A stretch of 64,000 nt of DNA from Rhodococcus antarcticus (GCF_026153295.1 NZ_CP110615.1:372001-436000); one strand, 5' to 3'. Positions 37,929-48,009 are shown, counted from the first letter of the stretch. Notes: generated from the sequence alone by a model not told the origin. Program-made: numbers and translations.

Positions 37929-38792
37929 GTGCACCGCCACGCGAACGGGCTCAAGACCGCGCTGCTGCTCGGCGGGACGTCGGCGGTCATCGTGCTGGTC
38001 GGGGGCCTGTTCGGCCGCACCACGCTGCTCCTGGCGGTGGTGCTGGCGCTCGCGGTCAACGCCTGGTCCTACTTCCGCAGCGACCGGATCGCGCTGAAGG
38101 CCATGCACGCGGTACCGGTGACCGAGGCGCAGCAGCCCGCGATGTACCGGATCGTGCGCGAGCTCGCCACGGTCGCCCGCCAGCCCATGCCCCAGCTCTA
38201 CGTCAGCCCCACCCAGGCCCCCAACGCGTTCGCGACCGGCCGCAACCCGCGCCACGCCGCGGTGTGCTGCACCACGGGGATCCTCGACCTGCTGGACGAG
38301 CGGGAGCTGCGCGCCGTGCTGGCCCACGAGCTCAGCCACGTCTACAACCGGGACATCCTCATCGCCTCGGTCGCCGGGGCGCTGGCCGCCATCGTGGGTT
38401 ACCTGAGCACCCTCGCCTACTTCGGGGGGGCCTTCGGCGGCGGGCAGAACCGGCCGAACCCGCTGGCCCTGCTGCTGGTGGCGCTGCTCGGGCCGGTCGC
38501 GGCGGGCGTCGTGCAGATGGCGGTGTCCCGCTCGCGGGAGTTCCAGGCCGACGCCTCCGGGGCCGAGCTCAGCGGTGACCCGCTGGCGCTCGCCTCGGCC
38601 CTGCGGCGGCTGGAGCAGGGCACCGCCGCCGCCCCCCTGCCGCCGGAGCCCGCGCTCACCGCGCAGTCGCACATGATGATCGCCAACCCGTTCCGGCCCG
38701 GGGAGCGGGCGGCGCGGCTGTTCTCCACCCACCCCCCGATGGCGGAGCGGATCGCGCGCCTGGAGGGGATGGCCGGTCGCCGCCTGCCGTGA
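37929..38792 (+). CDS. htpX: Membrane metalloprotease HtpX (M48)
   Basis: A 287-residue integral membrane zinc protease for misfolded membrane proteins. Two N-terminal transmembrane helices (about 8-50) are followed by the catalytic AHELSHVYN (HExxH, about 136-144), two further hydrophobic helices, and the third zinc ligand Glu in [12 protein letters not shown]. The C-terminal [15 protein letters not shown] is a family block. The GTG at 37929 has TGGAGGA about 11 bases upstream. Map position near menG, grcC-like and yajQ genes agrees with mycobacteria. Confidence 0.93.
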   Translation: MHRHANGLKTALLLGGTSAVIVLVGGLFGRTTLLLAVVLALAVNAWSYFRSDRIALKAMHAVPVTEAQQPAMYRIVRELATVARQPMPQLYVSPTQAPNAFATGRNPRHAAVCCTTGILDLLDERELRAVLAHELSHVYNRDILIASVAGALAAIVGYLSTLAYFGGAFGGGQNRPNPLALLLVALLGPVAAGVVQMAVSRSREFQADASGAELSGDPLALASALRRLEQGTAAAPLPPEPALTAQSHMMIANPFRPGERAARLFSTHPPMAERIARLEGMAGRRLP

Positions 38793-38796
38793 GGGG

Positions 38797-39288
38797 CTAC
38801 CGGTAGTTCACGAACTGCAGGGCGATCCCGAAGTCCTCGCCGCGCAGCAGCGCGATGACGGCCTGCAGGTCGTCGCGCTTCTTGCCCTTGACGCGGAGCT
38901 CGTCGCCCTGGATCTGGGCCTGCACGCCCTTGGGCCCGCCGTCGCGGATGGTCTTGGCGATCTTCTTCGCGTTCTCGCTGGTGATGCCCTGCACCAGCGT
39001 GCCGGTCACCTTGTAGACCTTGCCCGAGGGTGCGGGATCACCCACCTCGAAGGCCTTCATGGAGATGTCCCTGCGCACGAGCTTCTCCTGGAACACCTCG
39101 ACGGCGGCCTTGCAGCGCTCCTCGGTGGAGGAGGTGATCGTGACCGCCTCCTCGCCGGCCCACTCGATGCCGGTCTCGGTGCCGCGGAAGTCGAAGCGCG
39201 TGGAGAGCTCCTTTCCCGCCTGGTTGAGGGCGTTGTCCACCTCCTGGCGGTCGACCTTGCTCACGACGTCGAACGACGCGTCTGCCAC
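38797..39288 (-). CDS. YajQ family cyclic-di-GMP-binding protein
   Basis: A 163-residue DUF520/YajQ protein of standard length, starting [21 protein letters not shown] and ending LQFVNYR. It folds as two ferredoxin-like domains that bind nucleotides; some homologues bind cyclic di-GMP and act with transcription factors. The catalytic or binding residues cannot be verified by eye. It converges on htpX with a 4-base gap. A cyclic-di-GMP turnover protein is encoded 400 bases away, although on the other strand. Confidence 0.93.
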   Translation of the reverse strand: MADASFDVVSKVDRQEVDNALNQAGKELSTRFDFRGTETGIEWAGEEAVTITSSTEERCKAAVEVFQEKLVRRDISMKAFEVGDPAPSGKVYKVTGTLVQGITSENAKKIAKTIRDGGPKGVQAQIQGDELRVKGKKRDDLQAVIALLRGEDFGIALQFVNYR

Positions 39289-39420
39289 GGCTGCTCCTCC
39301 TGCTGCTGGTCGACCCGGGGCCCTCGAGCGGCCCCGGGCCGTGCGCGCGGCCCCGGTTCGGGACTTCGCCTAATGATCTGTAGTCTGCCTCCTGCACCGA
39401 GATCGACCTCGCGGTGCCAC

Positions 39421-39505
39421 GGCAGGTTGCCCGAGTGGCCAAAGGGAGCGGACTGTAAATCCGCCGGCATCGCCTACGTTGGTTCGAACCCAACACCTGC
39501 CACCA
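39421..39505 (+). tRNA. tRNA-Tyr (anticodon GTA)
   Basis: Acceptor arms GGCAGGT (39421-39427) and ACCTGCC (39495-39501), discriminator A, and an encoded CCA (39503-39505). The anticodon stem encloses CTGTAAA with GTA at 39455-39457. The long variable arm of tRNA-Tyr is present (GCATCGCCTACG region), and the T loop reads GGTTCGAACCC. Confidence 0.93.
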
Positions 39506-39686
39506 CGCCCCACCCCCGCAGCACCGATCAGGAGTCACTGAGCGTGAGGACGTGCGGTGAGAAGCCCCCGACAGGGTGCAGGACCAGCGCCCCGTCGGGG
39601 GACGTGACGCCACCCTGCTGGCGATCCTGGTCCCCGTGCGTCACGCTCCTCCGAGGTGGGCGGGCGTCCGCAGGGGGAGGTGGCGG

Positions 39687-42251
39687 GTGACCCAGCTCGC
39701 TGCTCCTGGCGCGAACCCCGGCGAAGGTCGCGCGCACCGCTCGAGCACCCCGTCGGCCGTGCACTCACCCCCGGTGCGTCGGTACGTGCTGGCGGGTGTC
39801 GTCATCGCCGTCGTCCTGGTCGCCCTCGGTCTGGTCCATTCCGAAGGTGGCTCACTCCCGCAGTGGTGGGCCGGCCTGCCCGCGCTGGTGGCCGCGTTCG
39901 GGCTCGCCGAGGTCGCCGCCCTGCAGGTCGAGGTGCGTCGGGGCACCGTGTCGATACCGCTCAACGAGCTACCGCTGGGCGCCGCCCTGCTCCTGCTCCC
40001 GCTGCCCGTCGCCCTCAGCGCGTCGCTGCTGGTGCTGGTGGGCCGGGCGCTCTGGAGGCGTCAGCACCCCGTCATCGCGGCCTTCAACCTCGCGGCGACG
40101 TCGATCGAGATCGCGACGGCCTACCTCGTGGTCGACCTGCTGGTCGGCCGCGCGGTGCCCGAGCTGCTCGCCGTGCTCTGCGCTCTGGTCCTCTCCAACG
40201 TCACGGCGAGCATCAACGGGCTCGGCCTCTCGCTGGCGATGGGCAGCGACCGCCGCGCCGGGCTGCGGAGCACGTTGTCGGGCACGTTGACGACGATGAC
40301 CATCGTCATGCCCCTGCTCGTGGTCCTGGGTGCCCAGCTGGTCCGCAGCGGGCCCTACGGCTGGCTGCTCGTCGCCGGGGTGCTGCTCGCGTTCGCGGTT
40401 CTCTACCGCGCCTACTCGGTGTTGCTGCGCGAGCGGCGGGACGTCGGGATCGTGCAGGACATCAGCCAGGTCGTCGGCCAGTCCGACGACGTCTGGCCCC
40501 GGGTGGCCGAGCTGTTCCGCCAGCAGTTCAACGCCCGCCGAGCGATCGTGCGAGCACCCGACGGGGGGCCCGCGGCGGTGGCAGGGGACCCGTGCAGCAG
40601 CGACGCGGACCTGGGACGTGACGTGCTGGCGGCCTCGACGTCCACCCGGCTGGTCACCCTGTCCGGCGCCGCCTCGCCGGTCGCCGCCGCGCTCGCCGCG
40701 CGCGGGGTGGCCGAGGTCCTCGTCGCGCCACTGGGGGTCGGCCGCGGCGCCGGGTCGATCGAGCTGCACGACCGGCAGAACCAGCTTCGGGGCTTCGGGG
40801 CGGGCGACGTGCGGCTGCTGGACACCCTCGCCCGGCACGTGTCCACGGCCGTGGACAACCACCGCCTGCTCGCCGAGCTCCGTGGGGCGGCCTACCACGA
40901 CCGGCTGACGGGCCTGAGCAACCGGCTGGGCTTCGTCGAACTTGCCGCCTCTGCCGTGGCGAGCAGCGCAGACCTGCGCACCGCATCCCGGACGTGCGGC
41001 GTGGTGCTGCTCGACCTCGGTGCGCTCGGCCCCGTCAACGACGCGCTGGGGCACCTCTGGGGGGACCGCTTCGTGGTGCAGGCGGCGGAACGGGTGCAGG
41101 CCGCCGTCGAGGAGGCCGTCGGTCCCGGCCCGGTCCTCGGACGGGTCGAGGGGGACGTGTTCGCCGTCCTGCTGCTGGACCACCCCGCCGAGGAGTGCGT
41201 CCGGCTCGCCGAGGTGCTGGCCGCACGGCTCGCCCCGCCGTTCCCGCTCGACGAGCTGACCGTCGAGGCCTCCCCGGCGGTCGGGGTGTCGGTGGTGGTG
41301 CACTCCGCGGGTCAGCCGGGCCCGGACGTGGAGGCGATGCTGCAGCACGCGGACGTGGCCGTCCAGGAGGCGAGGGTGGCCGGGCAGCCGGTGCGGACCT
41401 ACCACGAGGGCATGGGGCTGCGGTTCCTGCGACGGTTCCAGCTGGTGACCCAGTTCCGGGCCGCGCTCGCCGCGGGGCAGGTGACGGTGCACTACCAGCC
41501 GAAGGTGGCCCTGCCCGGGCGGGAGGTGGTCGGCTCTGAGGCGCTCATGCGCTGGACCCACCCCGAGTTCGGGCCGGTGGACCCCGAGGAGCTCGTCCGC
41601 GTGCTCGAGGCCACCGGGCTGATGGACGACCTCACGCACTTCGTGCTCCACGACGCACTGCGCCGGTGCCGAACCATGCTCGACCGCGGCCTGCGCATCG
41701 CGCCCGCGGTGAACGTCTCGGTCCGCAACCTGCTCTCGCCCGGCTTCCCCGGCATGATCTCCGCCGCGCTCGCCGAGCACGACGTGCCGGCGGAGATGCT
41801 GACGCTGGAGATCACCGAGACGTCGGTGATGGGCGACGCGGAGCGGACGCTGCCCGCCCTGCGCGTGCTGCACGAGATGGGCGTCGCGCTGTCGGTCGAC
41901 GACTTCGGCACGGGCTACTCCTCGCTGTCCTACCTGCGTCGGCTGCCGGTGGACGAGGTGAAGATCGACAAGAGCTTCGTGGCGAGGATCGAGACCGACC
42001 TCGGCGACCTGGCTGTCGTGCGCGCCATCATCGACCTCGGACGCTCGCTCGGGCTGCGGGTGGTGGCCGAGGGCGTCGAGACCGACGTGGTGCGCGACCT
42101 GCTGGCCGAGATGGGGTGCGACGTGGTGCAGGGCTACCTCATCTCGCGTCCTCTCGATCCCGAGCGCTTCGATGCGTGGCTGCACACCCGGACCGTCCTG
42201 GCGCCGGGCGGTGTCGGCCGGGCGCCGGTGTCCCCCCGGCTCTCCCGCTGA
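39687..42251 (+). CDS. Membrane GGDEF-EAL protein (probable cyclic-di-GMP phosphodiesterase)
   Basis: An 854-residue protein. Residues about 30-250 form multiple transmembrane helices (MASE-like), then a GAF-like segment (about 270-390), then a GGDEF domain and a C-terminal EAL domain. The cyclase signature is degenerate: the expected GGDEF reads EGDVF in LGRVEGDVFAVLL, so synthesis is unlikely. The EAL domain keeps SEALMRW, LEITETSVM, DDFGTGYSSLSYLRRLPVDEVKIDKSF and AEGVETD, so hydrolysis is likely. The start GTG 39687 has GGGGGAGG about 6 bases upstream; earlier in-frame codons run through the tRNA-Tyr flank. Confidence 0.88.
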   Translation: MTQLAAPGANPGEGRAHRSSTPSAVHSPPVRRYVLAGVVIAVVLVALGLVHSEGGSLPQWWAGLPALVAAFGLAEVAALQVEVRRGTVSIPLNELPLGAALLLLPLPVALSASLLVLVGRALWRRQHPVIAAFNLAATSIEIATAYLVVDLLVGRAVPELLAVLCALVLSNVTASINGLGLSLAMGSDRRAGLRSTLSGTLTTMTIVMPLLVVLGAQLVRSGPYGWLLVAGVLLAFAVLYRAYSVLLRERRDVGIVQDISQVVGQSDDVWPRVAELFRQQFNARRAIVRAPDGGPAAVAGDPCSSDADLGRDVLAASTSTRLVTLSGAASPVAAALAARGVAEVLVAPLGVGRGAGSIELHDRQNQLRGFGAGDVRLLDTLARHVSTAVDNHRLLAELRGAAYHDRLTGLSNRLGFVELAASAVASSADLRTASRTCGVVLLDLGALGPVNDALGHLWGDRFVVQAAERVQAAVEEAVGPGPVLGRVEGDVFAVLLLDHPAEECVRLAEVLAARLAPPFPLDELTVEASPAVGVSVVVHSAGQPGPDVEAMLQHADVAVQEARVAGQPVRTYHEGMGLRFLRRFQLVTQFRAALAAGQVTVHYQPKVALPGREVVGSEALMRWTHPEFGPVDPEELVRVLEATGLMDDLTHFVLHDALRRCRTMLDRGLRIAPAVNVSVRNLLSPGFPGMISAALAEHDVPAEMLTLEITETSVMGDAERTLPALRVLHEMGVALSVDDFGTGYSSLSYLRRLPVDEVKIDKSFVARIETDLGDLAVVRAIIDLGRSLGLRVVAEGVETDVVRDLLAEMGCDVVQGYLISRPLDPERFDAWLHTRTVLAPGGVGRAPVSPRLSR

Positions 42252-42268
42252 GGCGTCGAGAAGCCGGT

Positions 42269-42298
42269 TTCACATCCTGGGCCCGGCGTGTGTAACCT
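42269..42298 (+). promoter_or_regulatory. Promoter for the tRNA-Thr/tRNA-Met/rpmG unit
   Basis: TTCACA (42269-42274) and TAACCT (42293-42298) are spaced by 18 bases and lie 40 bases before tRNA-Thr. They match TTGACA/TANNNT with one -35 mismatch. A tRNA-rpmG transcript would start near 42305. Confidence 0.5.
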
Positions 42299-42337
42299 CT
42301 GCAAGGCTTCACGCGCAGGCTTCCTGCGTGCTGCCGC

Positions 42338-42410
42338 GCCCCTTTAGCTCAGTCGGCAGAGCGTCTCCATGGTAAGGAGAAGGTCTACGGTTCGATTCCG
42401 TAAAGGGGCT
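42338..42410 (+). tRNA. tRNA-Thr (anticodon GGT)
   Basis: Acceptor stem GCCCCTT with AAGGGGC, discriminator T, no encoded CCA. Anticodon stem TCTCC/GGAGA encloses ATGGTAA, giving GGT at 42371-42373. D arm AGCTCAGTCGGCAGAGC and T arm TACGGTTCGATTCCGTA are regular. Confidence 0.95.
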
Positions 42411-42459
42411 CGTTCGACAGGTTCGTCCCGTGCCCGGCGGCTCCACCCGCCGGACGCAC

Positions 42460-42532
42460 AGCGGTGTAGCTCAGTCGGTAGAGCAAGCGGCTCATAATCG
42501 CTGTGTCGCCGGTTCAAGTCCGGCCACCGCTA
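42460..42532 (+). tRNA. tRNA-Met (anticodon CAT)
   Basis: Acceptor stem AGCGGTG with CACCGCT, discriminator A, no encoded CCA. The anticodon loop CTCATAA gives CAT at 42493-42495. The first pair is A-T, so it is not the initiator. The mycobacterial gene in the same position (between thrT and rpmG) is elongator tRNA-Met; a lysidine-modified isoleucine tRNA cannot be fully excluded by eye. Confidence 0.9.
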
Positions 42533-42629
42533 CCCCCGGCGCGCTCCCGGTACCCTGGCGAGTGCCCCACCCCGTTCCACCCCGATCACGATCGACGAAG
42601 CTCTCGATTCAGCAGAAAGAGGCATCCCC

Positions 42630-42794
42630 GTGGCCGCCACCGACGTCCGTCCCAAGATCACGCTGGCGTGCGAGGAGTGCAAGCACCGCAACTACATCAC
42701 GCGGAAGAACCGGCGCAACGACCCGGACCGCATGCAGATGAAGAAGTTCTGCTCGAACTGCGGCACGCACCGCGTGCACCGCGAGACCCGCTGA
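42630..42794 (+). CDS. rpmG: 50S ribosomal protein L33
   Basis: A 54-residue ribosomal protein with two zinc-ribbon pairs, CEEC and CSNC, hence the zinc-containing form. The text [20 protein letters not shown] and HRVHRETR at the end is the family pattern. The GTG at 42630 is preceded by AGAAAGAGG. It is the last gene of the tRNA-Thr/tRNA-Met unit and ends at a strong terminator. Confidence 0.95.
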   Translation: MAATDVRPKITLACEECKHRNYITRKNRRNDPDRMQMKKFCSNCGTHRVHRETR

Positions 42795-42817
42795 GCGGCG
42801 CACCACCCCGAGCCCCC

Positions 42818-42861
42818 GACGACGGCGGCTGTCCTGCTCGCGCAGGACGGCCGCCGTCGTC
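42818..42861 (+). terminator. Terminator after rpmG
   Basis: GACGACGGCGGC-T-GTCCTGC and GCAGGAC-G-GCCGCCGTCGTC pair over about 19 bases with a TCGC loop, beginning 23 bases after the rpmG stop. The stem has a single internal mismatch. It separates rpmG from hadA. Confidence 0.8.
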
Positions 42862-42904
42862 GTGGTGCGTCCGGCTGGTCGTGCACGGTTGTAGCGTCAC
42901 CGCC

Positions 42905-43363
42905 GTGCCCGTCAACCGCTCGTTCCTCGAGAGCCCGCACCCTCCCGTCGGCCCCTGGCAGGTCGGGCGGGAGAAGGTCCGCGAGTTCGCCACCGCTGTC
43001 GGCGCCCTCGACCCGGCCCACCACGACCTGACCGCGGCGGCCGCGCTGGGCCACGCCGACCTGGTCGCGCCACCCACCTTCGCGGTGGTGCTCACGCTGG
43101 GCGCCGAGCAGGCCGTGGTGACGCACCCGCAGGCCGGGGTGGACTGGAGCAGGGTGGTGCACCGCGAGCAGCGCTTCACCCACCACCGCCCGGTGCTCGC
43201 CGGTGACGTGCTCACCGCCGAGGTGTTCCTGGCCGACGTCCGGGAGGTGGCGGGCAACGACCTCGTGTCCTGCCGCACCGAGGTCACCGACGCCGCGGGC
43301 CTGCCGGTCCTGACGGCGCGCTCGACCCTCGTCGCCCGGGGGACCGCGGCGGTGGTGTCGTGA
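42905..43363 (+). CDS. hadA: (3R)-hydroxyacyl-ACP dehydratase subunit HadA-like
   Basis: A 152-residue hot-dog-fold protein of the FAS1-like dehydratase type. The VGPWQVGREKVREFATAVGALDP start, APPTFAVVLTLGAEQA and the RVVHREQRFTHHRPVLAGDVLTAEVFL strand block are typical of HadA. In mycolic-acid producers HadA is the substrate-binding partner of HadB in FAS-II. TAGCGT (42892-42897) lies 7 bases before the GTG 42905, giving a likely leaderless mRNA. GTGA overlap with hadB. Confidence 0.87.
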   Translation: MPVNRSFLESPHPPVGPWQVGREKVREFATAVGALDPAHHDLTAAAALGHADLVAPPTFAVVLTLGAEQAVVTHPQAGVDWSRVVHREQRFTHHRPVLAGDVLTAEVFLADVREVAGNDLVSCRTEVTDAAGLPVLTARSTLVARGTAAVVS

Positions 43364-43788
43364 GCGTGCGGGCCCTCGACGACGTGCGGGTGGGAGACGT
43401 CCTCGAGCAGCTGGAGGTCCGGCTGACCCGCGCCGACCTCGTCCGCTACGCCGGGGCGTCGTTGGACATGAACCCCATCCACTGGAGCGACCGGGCGGCT
43501 CGGAGCGCCGGCCTCGACGGCGTGATCGCACACGGGATGCTGACCATGGCGCTGGGGGCCCGGCTCGTCAGTGACTGGTGCGGGGACCCGGGAGCCGTCC
43601 TGGAGTACGGCGTGGTGTTCACCCGGCCGGTCCCGGTGCCGGACGACGACGAGGGTGTGCTGGTGGTGCTCGGCGGCCGGGTCAGCGCGCTCGACCCCGC
43701 GGCGTCGACCGCGATGCTCGCCCTGACGGCGACCACCGGTGGCGTGAAGGTCCTGGGCAAGTCGACCGCTCTCGTCCGGCTCTCGTGA
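43360..43788 (+). CDS. hadB: (3R)-hydroxyacyl-ACP dehydratase subunit HadB-like
   Basis: A 142-residue MaoC-type dehydratase subunit. The hydratase-2 motif is seen in YAGASLDMNPIHWSDRAARSAGLDGVIAHGMLTMALG, with the catalytic Asp and His (D-x4-H pattern). It pairs with HadA to remove water from 3-hydroxyacyl-ACP in fatty or mycolic acid elongation. The third mycobacterial subunit, HadC, is not found next to it; an unrelated helical protein occupies that place. GTG start overlaps hadA. Confidence 0.88.
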   Translation: MSVRALDDVRVGDVLEQLEVRLTRADLVRYAGASLDMNPIHWSDRAARSAGLDGVIAHGMLTMALGARLVSDWCGDPGAVLEYGVVFTRPVPVPDDDEGVLVVLGGRVSALDPAASTAMLALTATTGGVKVLGKSTALVRLS

Positions 43789-44330
43789 GCAGCGGGCTCC
43801 CGGTGAGGGCGCTGGACCCCTGGGGACTCGTGCAGGTCGGCCGGACCGCTGCGCTCGCGTCCCTGGGGGCGGCCCTGACGACGGCGACGGTGGCCACCCG
43901 CGCCGGTGGGGTGCTGCTGGAGGCTGCCGCCGTGCTGCCGCGCGCGGTGCTGGCCCTGGAGCGGCTGGCCGCCTCGGCCGACTCGATCGATGCCCTGGGG
44001 CGACTCGAACCCCTGCTGGTGCGGCTGGCGGAGGCCGAGGGGTCGGCACTGGTCGAGCCCGCGCTGTCCGCGCTGCCGGACCTGCCGGCCGCGGTGGTCG
44101 TGCTCCAGGACGTGGTGGTCCAGATGCAGGCGAGCCTGGGTGGCGTGGCGCCGGACCTGCAGGCCGTCGCAGAGGTGATCGACAGGCTCGACGTCTCCGT
44201 GGCCGTGCTCGCCGGGGCGGTGGCGCCGCTGCAGGGCACCAGCGAGCGCCTGGGGCGGCTGGTCGACCGGCTGCCCGAGCGGCTGCGGCGCCCGGCCGAC
44301 GCTGCTGCGCTCCCGCACGGCCGCGGTTGA
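43785..44330 (+). CDS. Hypothetical helical protein after hadB
   Basis: A 181-residue protein, Ala/Leu/Val-rich, with long amphipathic helices and heptad-like LERLAASADSIDALGRLEPLLVRLAEAE and PDLQAVAEVIDRLDVSVAVLAGAVAPLQGTSERLGRLVDRLPERLRR. No catalytic motif. Actinobacteria have similar helix-only proteins of uncertain annotation near hadA-hadB and mce-type genes, which I can only describe. GTG 43785 overlaps the hadB stop by 4 bases (GTGA), so it belongs to the same operon. Confidence 0.75.
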   Translation: MSSGLPVRALDPWGLVQVGRTAALASLGAALTTATVATRAGGVLLEAAAVLPRAVLALERLAASADSIDALGRLEPLLVRLAEAEGSALVEPALSALPDLPAAVVVLQDVVVQMQASLGGVAPDLQAVAEVIDRLDVSVAVLAGAVAPLQGTSERLGRLVDRLPERLRRPADAAALPHGRG

Positions 44331-44495
44331 GCGGTCCTGCGTGGTGGAGGGGTGCGCCGGCCGTGTCGTACACTCGGTTTCCTGGGGCGTCCCTGTGCTG
44401 CCCGCTGTCCCCGTGCTGTCGCTCCGGCGTCGGTCACCGGACCGGTGGGTGCGCAGCACGGCAACCTGGTTCGGCCGTCGCCCGTCGTCGGCCGG

Positions 44496-44568
<73 letters not shown>

Positions 44569-44598
44569 CGCACGGCAACACCGACTGGAGGAGTGAGG

Positions 44599-46124
<1,526 letters not shown>

Positions 46125-46277
46125 TCCCGGCTCCGCCGGGTGACGGGTGCGGGAACACCCCGCACCGCACCGCAGCTCCACGCAGCGGGTTCCACGACCG
46201 TGCTGCACCACCGCACGGTTCCACGACCACTGGGCGACCGGCTCCGGCCAGGCACCCTGACACGCAGGAAGTACGAG

Positions 46278-46712
46278 ATGCCCCCCAAGAAGAAGAAGCT
46301 CGCCGGGATCATCAAGCTCCAGATCTCGGCCGGCGCCGCCACCCCGGCCCCGCCCGTCGGCCCTGCCCTGGGTCAGCACGGCGTCAACATCATGGAGTTC
46401 TGCAAGGCCTACAACGCGGCCACCGAGTCCCAGCGCGGCAACATCGTGCCGGTCGAGATCTCGGTGTACGAGGACAGGTCCTTCGACTTCAAGCTGAAGA
46501 CCCCGCCCGCGGCCCGTCTGCTCCTGAAGGCCGCCGGTGTCGCCAAGGGTTCGGGCACGCCGCACACCACGAAGGTCGCCAAGGTCTCCATGGCCCAGGT
46601 CCGCGAGATCGCGCAGACCAAGATGGAGGACCTCAACGCCAACGACCTCGACCAGGCCGCGAAGATCATCGCCGGCACCGCCCGTTCCATGGGCATCACG
46701 GTCGAGGGCTGA
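46278..46712 (+). CDS. rplK: 50S ribosomal protein L11
   Basis: A 144-residue protein. The N-terminal domain has [31 protein letters not shown] and the C-terminal RNA-binding domain ends [15 protein letters not shown]. It binds the GTPase-associated centre of 23S rRNA. The ATG at 46278 follows GGAAGTACGAG. The open frame upstream is not coding. Confidence 0.97.
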
Positions 46713-46807
46713 GAGCCCGGCTCCACCTGTTCCACCGCACGCGAGCAAGCGTGGGAGAGCCAGCTTCGGCTCGACGACCACCCCTGACCGAACAGAAGGA
46801 CAGCAGC

Positions 46808-47527
46808 ATGAAGCGCAGCAAGGCCTACCTCCAGGCCGCGGAGAAGATCGACTACGACGAGCTCTACAGCCCCCTCAGCGCCGCCACCATGGCGAAGGAG
46901 ACGGCGAGCACCAAGATGGACGCGACCGTGGAGGTCGCCATCCGCCTCGGTGTCGACCCCCGCAAGGCCGACCAGATGGTGCGCGGCACGGTCAACCTCC
47001 CGCACGGAACCGGCAAGACCGCGCGCGTCATCGTCTTCGCCGAGGGTGAGAAGGCCGCGGAGGCCGAGGCGGCCGGAGCCGACGTCGTCGGGGCCGCCGA
47101 TCTGATCGAGCGCATCCAGGGCGGCTGGCTCGACTTCGACGCCGCGATCGCGACCCCCGACCAGATGGCCAAGGTCGGTCGCATCGCCCGTGTCCTCGGT
47201 CCCCGTGGTCTCATGCCCAACCCGAAGACGGGCACGGTCACCACCGACGTCGCGAAGGCCGTCGAGGACATCAAGGGCGGCAAGATCAACTTCCGGGTGG
47301 ACAAGCAGGCCAACCTGCACCTGGTCATCGGCAAGGCGTCCTTCGCCACCGAGAAGCTGGTGGAGAACTACGCAGCCGCCCTGGACGAGGTGCTGCGGAT
47401 GAAGCCGGCCGCCGCCAAGGGGCGCTACCTCAAGAAGGTCACCTTGAGCACGACCACGGGCCCCGGCATCCCCGTGGACCCGACCCGCACCCGCAACCTG
47501 CTGGCGGACGCGACCACCACGGACTGA
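46808..47527 (+). CDS. rplA: 50S ribosomal protein L1
   Basis: A 239-residue protein of the L1 stalk. [23 protein letters not shown] (about 44-66) and [14 protein letters not shown] (about 134-147) are diagnostic blocks. It may bind its own mRNA as a translational repressor in many bacteria. The ATG at 46808 follows AGAAGGACAGCAGC. A strong hairpin after its stop ends the secE-nusG-rplK-rplA transcript. Confidence 0.97.
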   Translation: MKRSKAYLQAAEKIDYDELYSPLSAATMAKETASTKMDATVEVAIRLGVDPRKADQMVRGTVNLPHGTGKTARVIVFAEGEKAAEAEAAGADVVGAADLIERIQGGWLDFDAAIATPDQMAKVGRIARVLGPRGLMPNPKTGTVTTDVAKAVEDIKGGKINFRVDKQANLHLVIGKASFATEKLVENYAAALDEVLRMKPAAAKGRYLKKVTLSTTTGPGIPVDPTRTRNLLADATTTD

Positions 47528-47552
47528 CACCGGCACCCCGATCGAGCGCACT

Positions 47553-47603
47553 CCACGGAGGGGGTGCGGCAACCACGGACGTGGTTGCCGCGCCCCTCCG
47601 TGG
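47553..47603 (+). terminator. Terminator after rplA
   Basis: CCACGGAGGGG and CCCCTCCGTGG enclose a second stem TGCGGCAACCAC/GTGGTTGCCGC, a total of about 23 bp. It starts 26 bases after the rplA stop and isolates the downstream peptide gene from the ribosomal operon. Confidence 0.85.
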
Positions 47604-47671
47604 CCGTGCACTGCTCCGAACGCGTCAGGTTCGATCTTGTTCCGACTACCCAGTATCACGCTGACAGCCGA

Positions 47672-47700
47672 TTGTCCGCGACCGGATCGCTCCATAGCCT
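47672..47700 (+). promoter_or_regulatory. Promoter of the VRWG-repeat peptide gene
   Basis: TTGTCC (47672-47677) and TAGCCT (47695-47700) are spaced 17 bases apart, a good actinobacterial sigma-A pair. Transcription would start near 47707 and leave a 40-base leader before the ATG at 47747. It lies between the rplA terminator and the peptide. Confidence 0.6.
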
Positions 47701-47746
47701 TCTTCCCAACGCCCAAACGGGTGATGAAGCGAGCCTGGAGGTCGAC

Positions 47747-47890
47747 ATGAACGTTTCCACCACCCGCGACGGGGTCCGCTGGGGCGTCGTGAGCACGTCG
47801 GCCACCCGCGACGGTGTCCGCTGGGGCGTCGCCGGTTCCTCCGCCCGCGAGGGCGTCCGCTGGGGCCTCGACGGGGTTCGCTGGGGCTGA
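47747..47890 (+). CDS. Small peptide with four (D/E)GVRWG repeats
   Basis: A 47-residue peptide made almost entirely of repeats. DGVRWG is at residues 8-13, 22-27 and 42-47, and EGVRWG at 35-40, spaced by Ser/Thr/Ala-rich linkers. The first repeat follows a short MNVSTTR leader and the last is the exact C-terminus. A perfect GGAGG (47737-47741) lies 5 bases before the ATG. It has its own promoter and a terminator on each side. It has no Cys, no signal peptide and no membrane helix. I do not recognise a family. Coding on this strand is supported by the initiation and termination signals. Synonymous differences between copies do not help, because the opposite-strand frame with PQRTPSR repeats is equally conserved. 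Possible roles (peptide signal, RiPP precursor, regulatory leader, RNA- or ribosome-binding peptide) are open. Confidence 0.72.
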   Translation: MNVSTTRDGVRWGVVSTSATRDGVRWGVAGSSAREGVRWGLDGVRWG

Positions 47891-47907
47891 TCTCCACCTG
47901 CTCGACC

Positions 47908-47936
47908 GGACCCCGGGGCCACGTGCCCCGGGGTCC
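47908..47936 (+). terminator. Terminator after the repeat peptide
   Basis: GGACCCCGGGGC and GCCCCGGGGTCC form a perfect 12-bp stem with a 5-base loop, 18 bases after the peptide stop. It precedes the rplJ leader. Confidence 0.82.
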
Positions 47937-48009
47937 GTCGCGTTCCTGGACGGCCCCCGACCTCCCGGGGTCCCGGTCCGCCGTGGTCGTGAGGCTGTTC
48001 CGCATCCGG

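Noticed and set aside
42460-42532. tRNA-Ile with lysidine-modified CAT anticodon
   Set aside because: Synteny (thrT-metT-rpmG) favours elongator tRNA-Met; identity elements for tRNA-Ile2 could not be verified by eye.
47747-47890. Leader peptide controlling rplJ by attenuation
   Set aside because: A complete terminator and a separate L10 leader with its own -10 box lie between it and rplJ.
47656-47922. Minus-strand 88-residue frame with four PQRTPSR repeats opposite the repeat peptide
   Set aside because: It starts inside a terminator stem, has no ribosome site, and no promoter. The plus-strand gene has all of these, although repeat conservation alone cannot exclude the minus frame.
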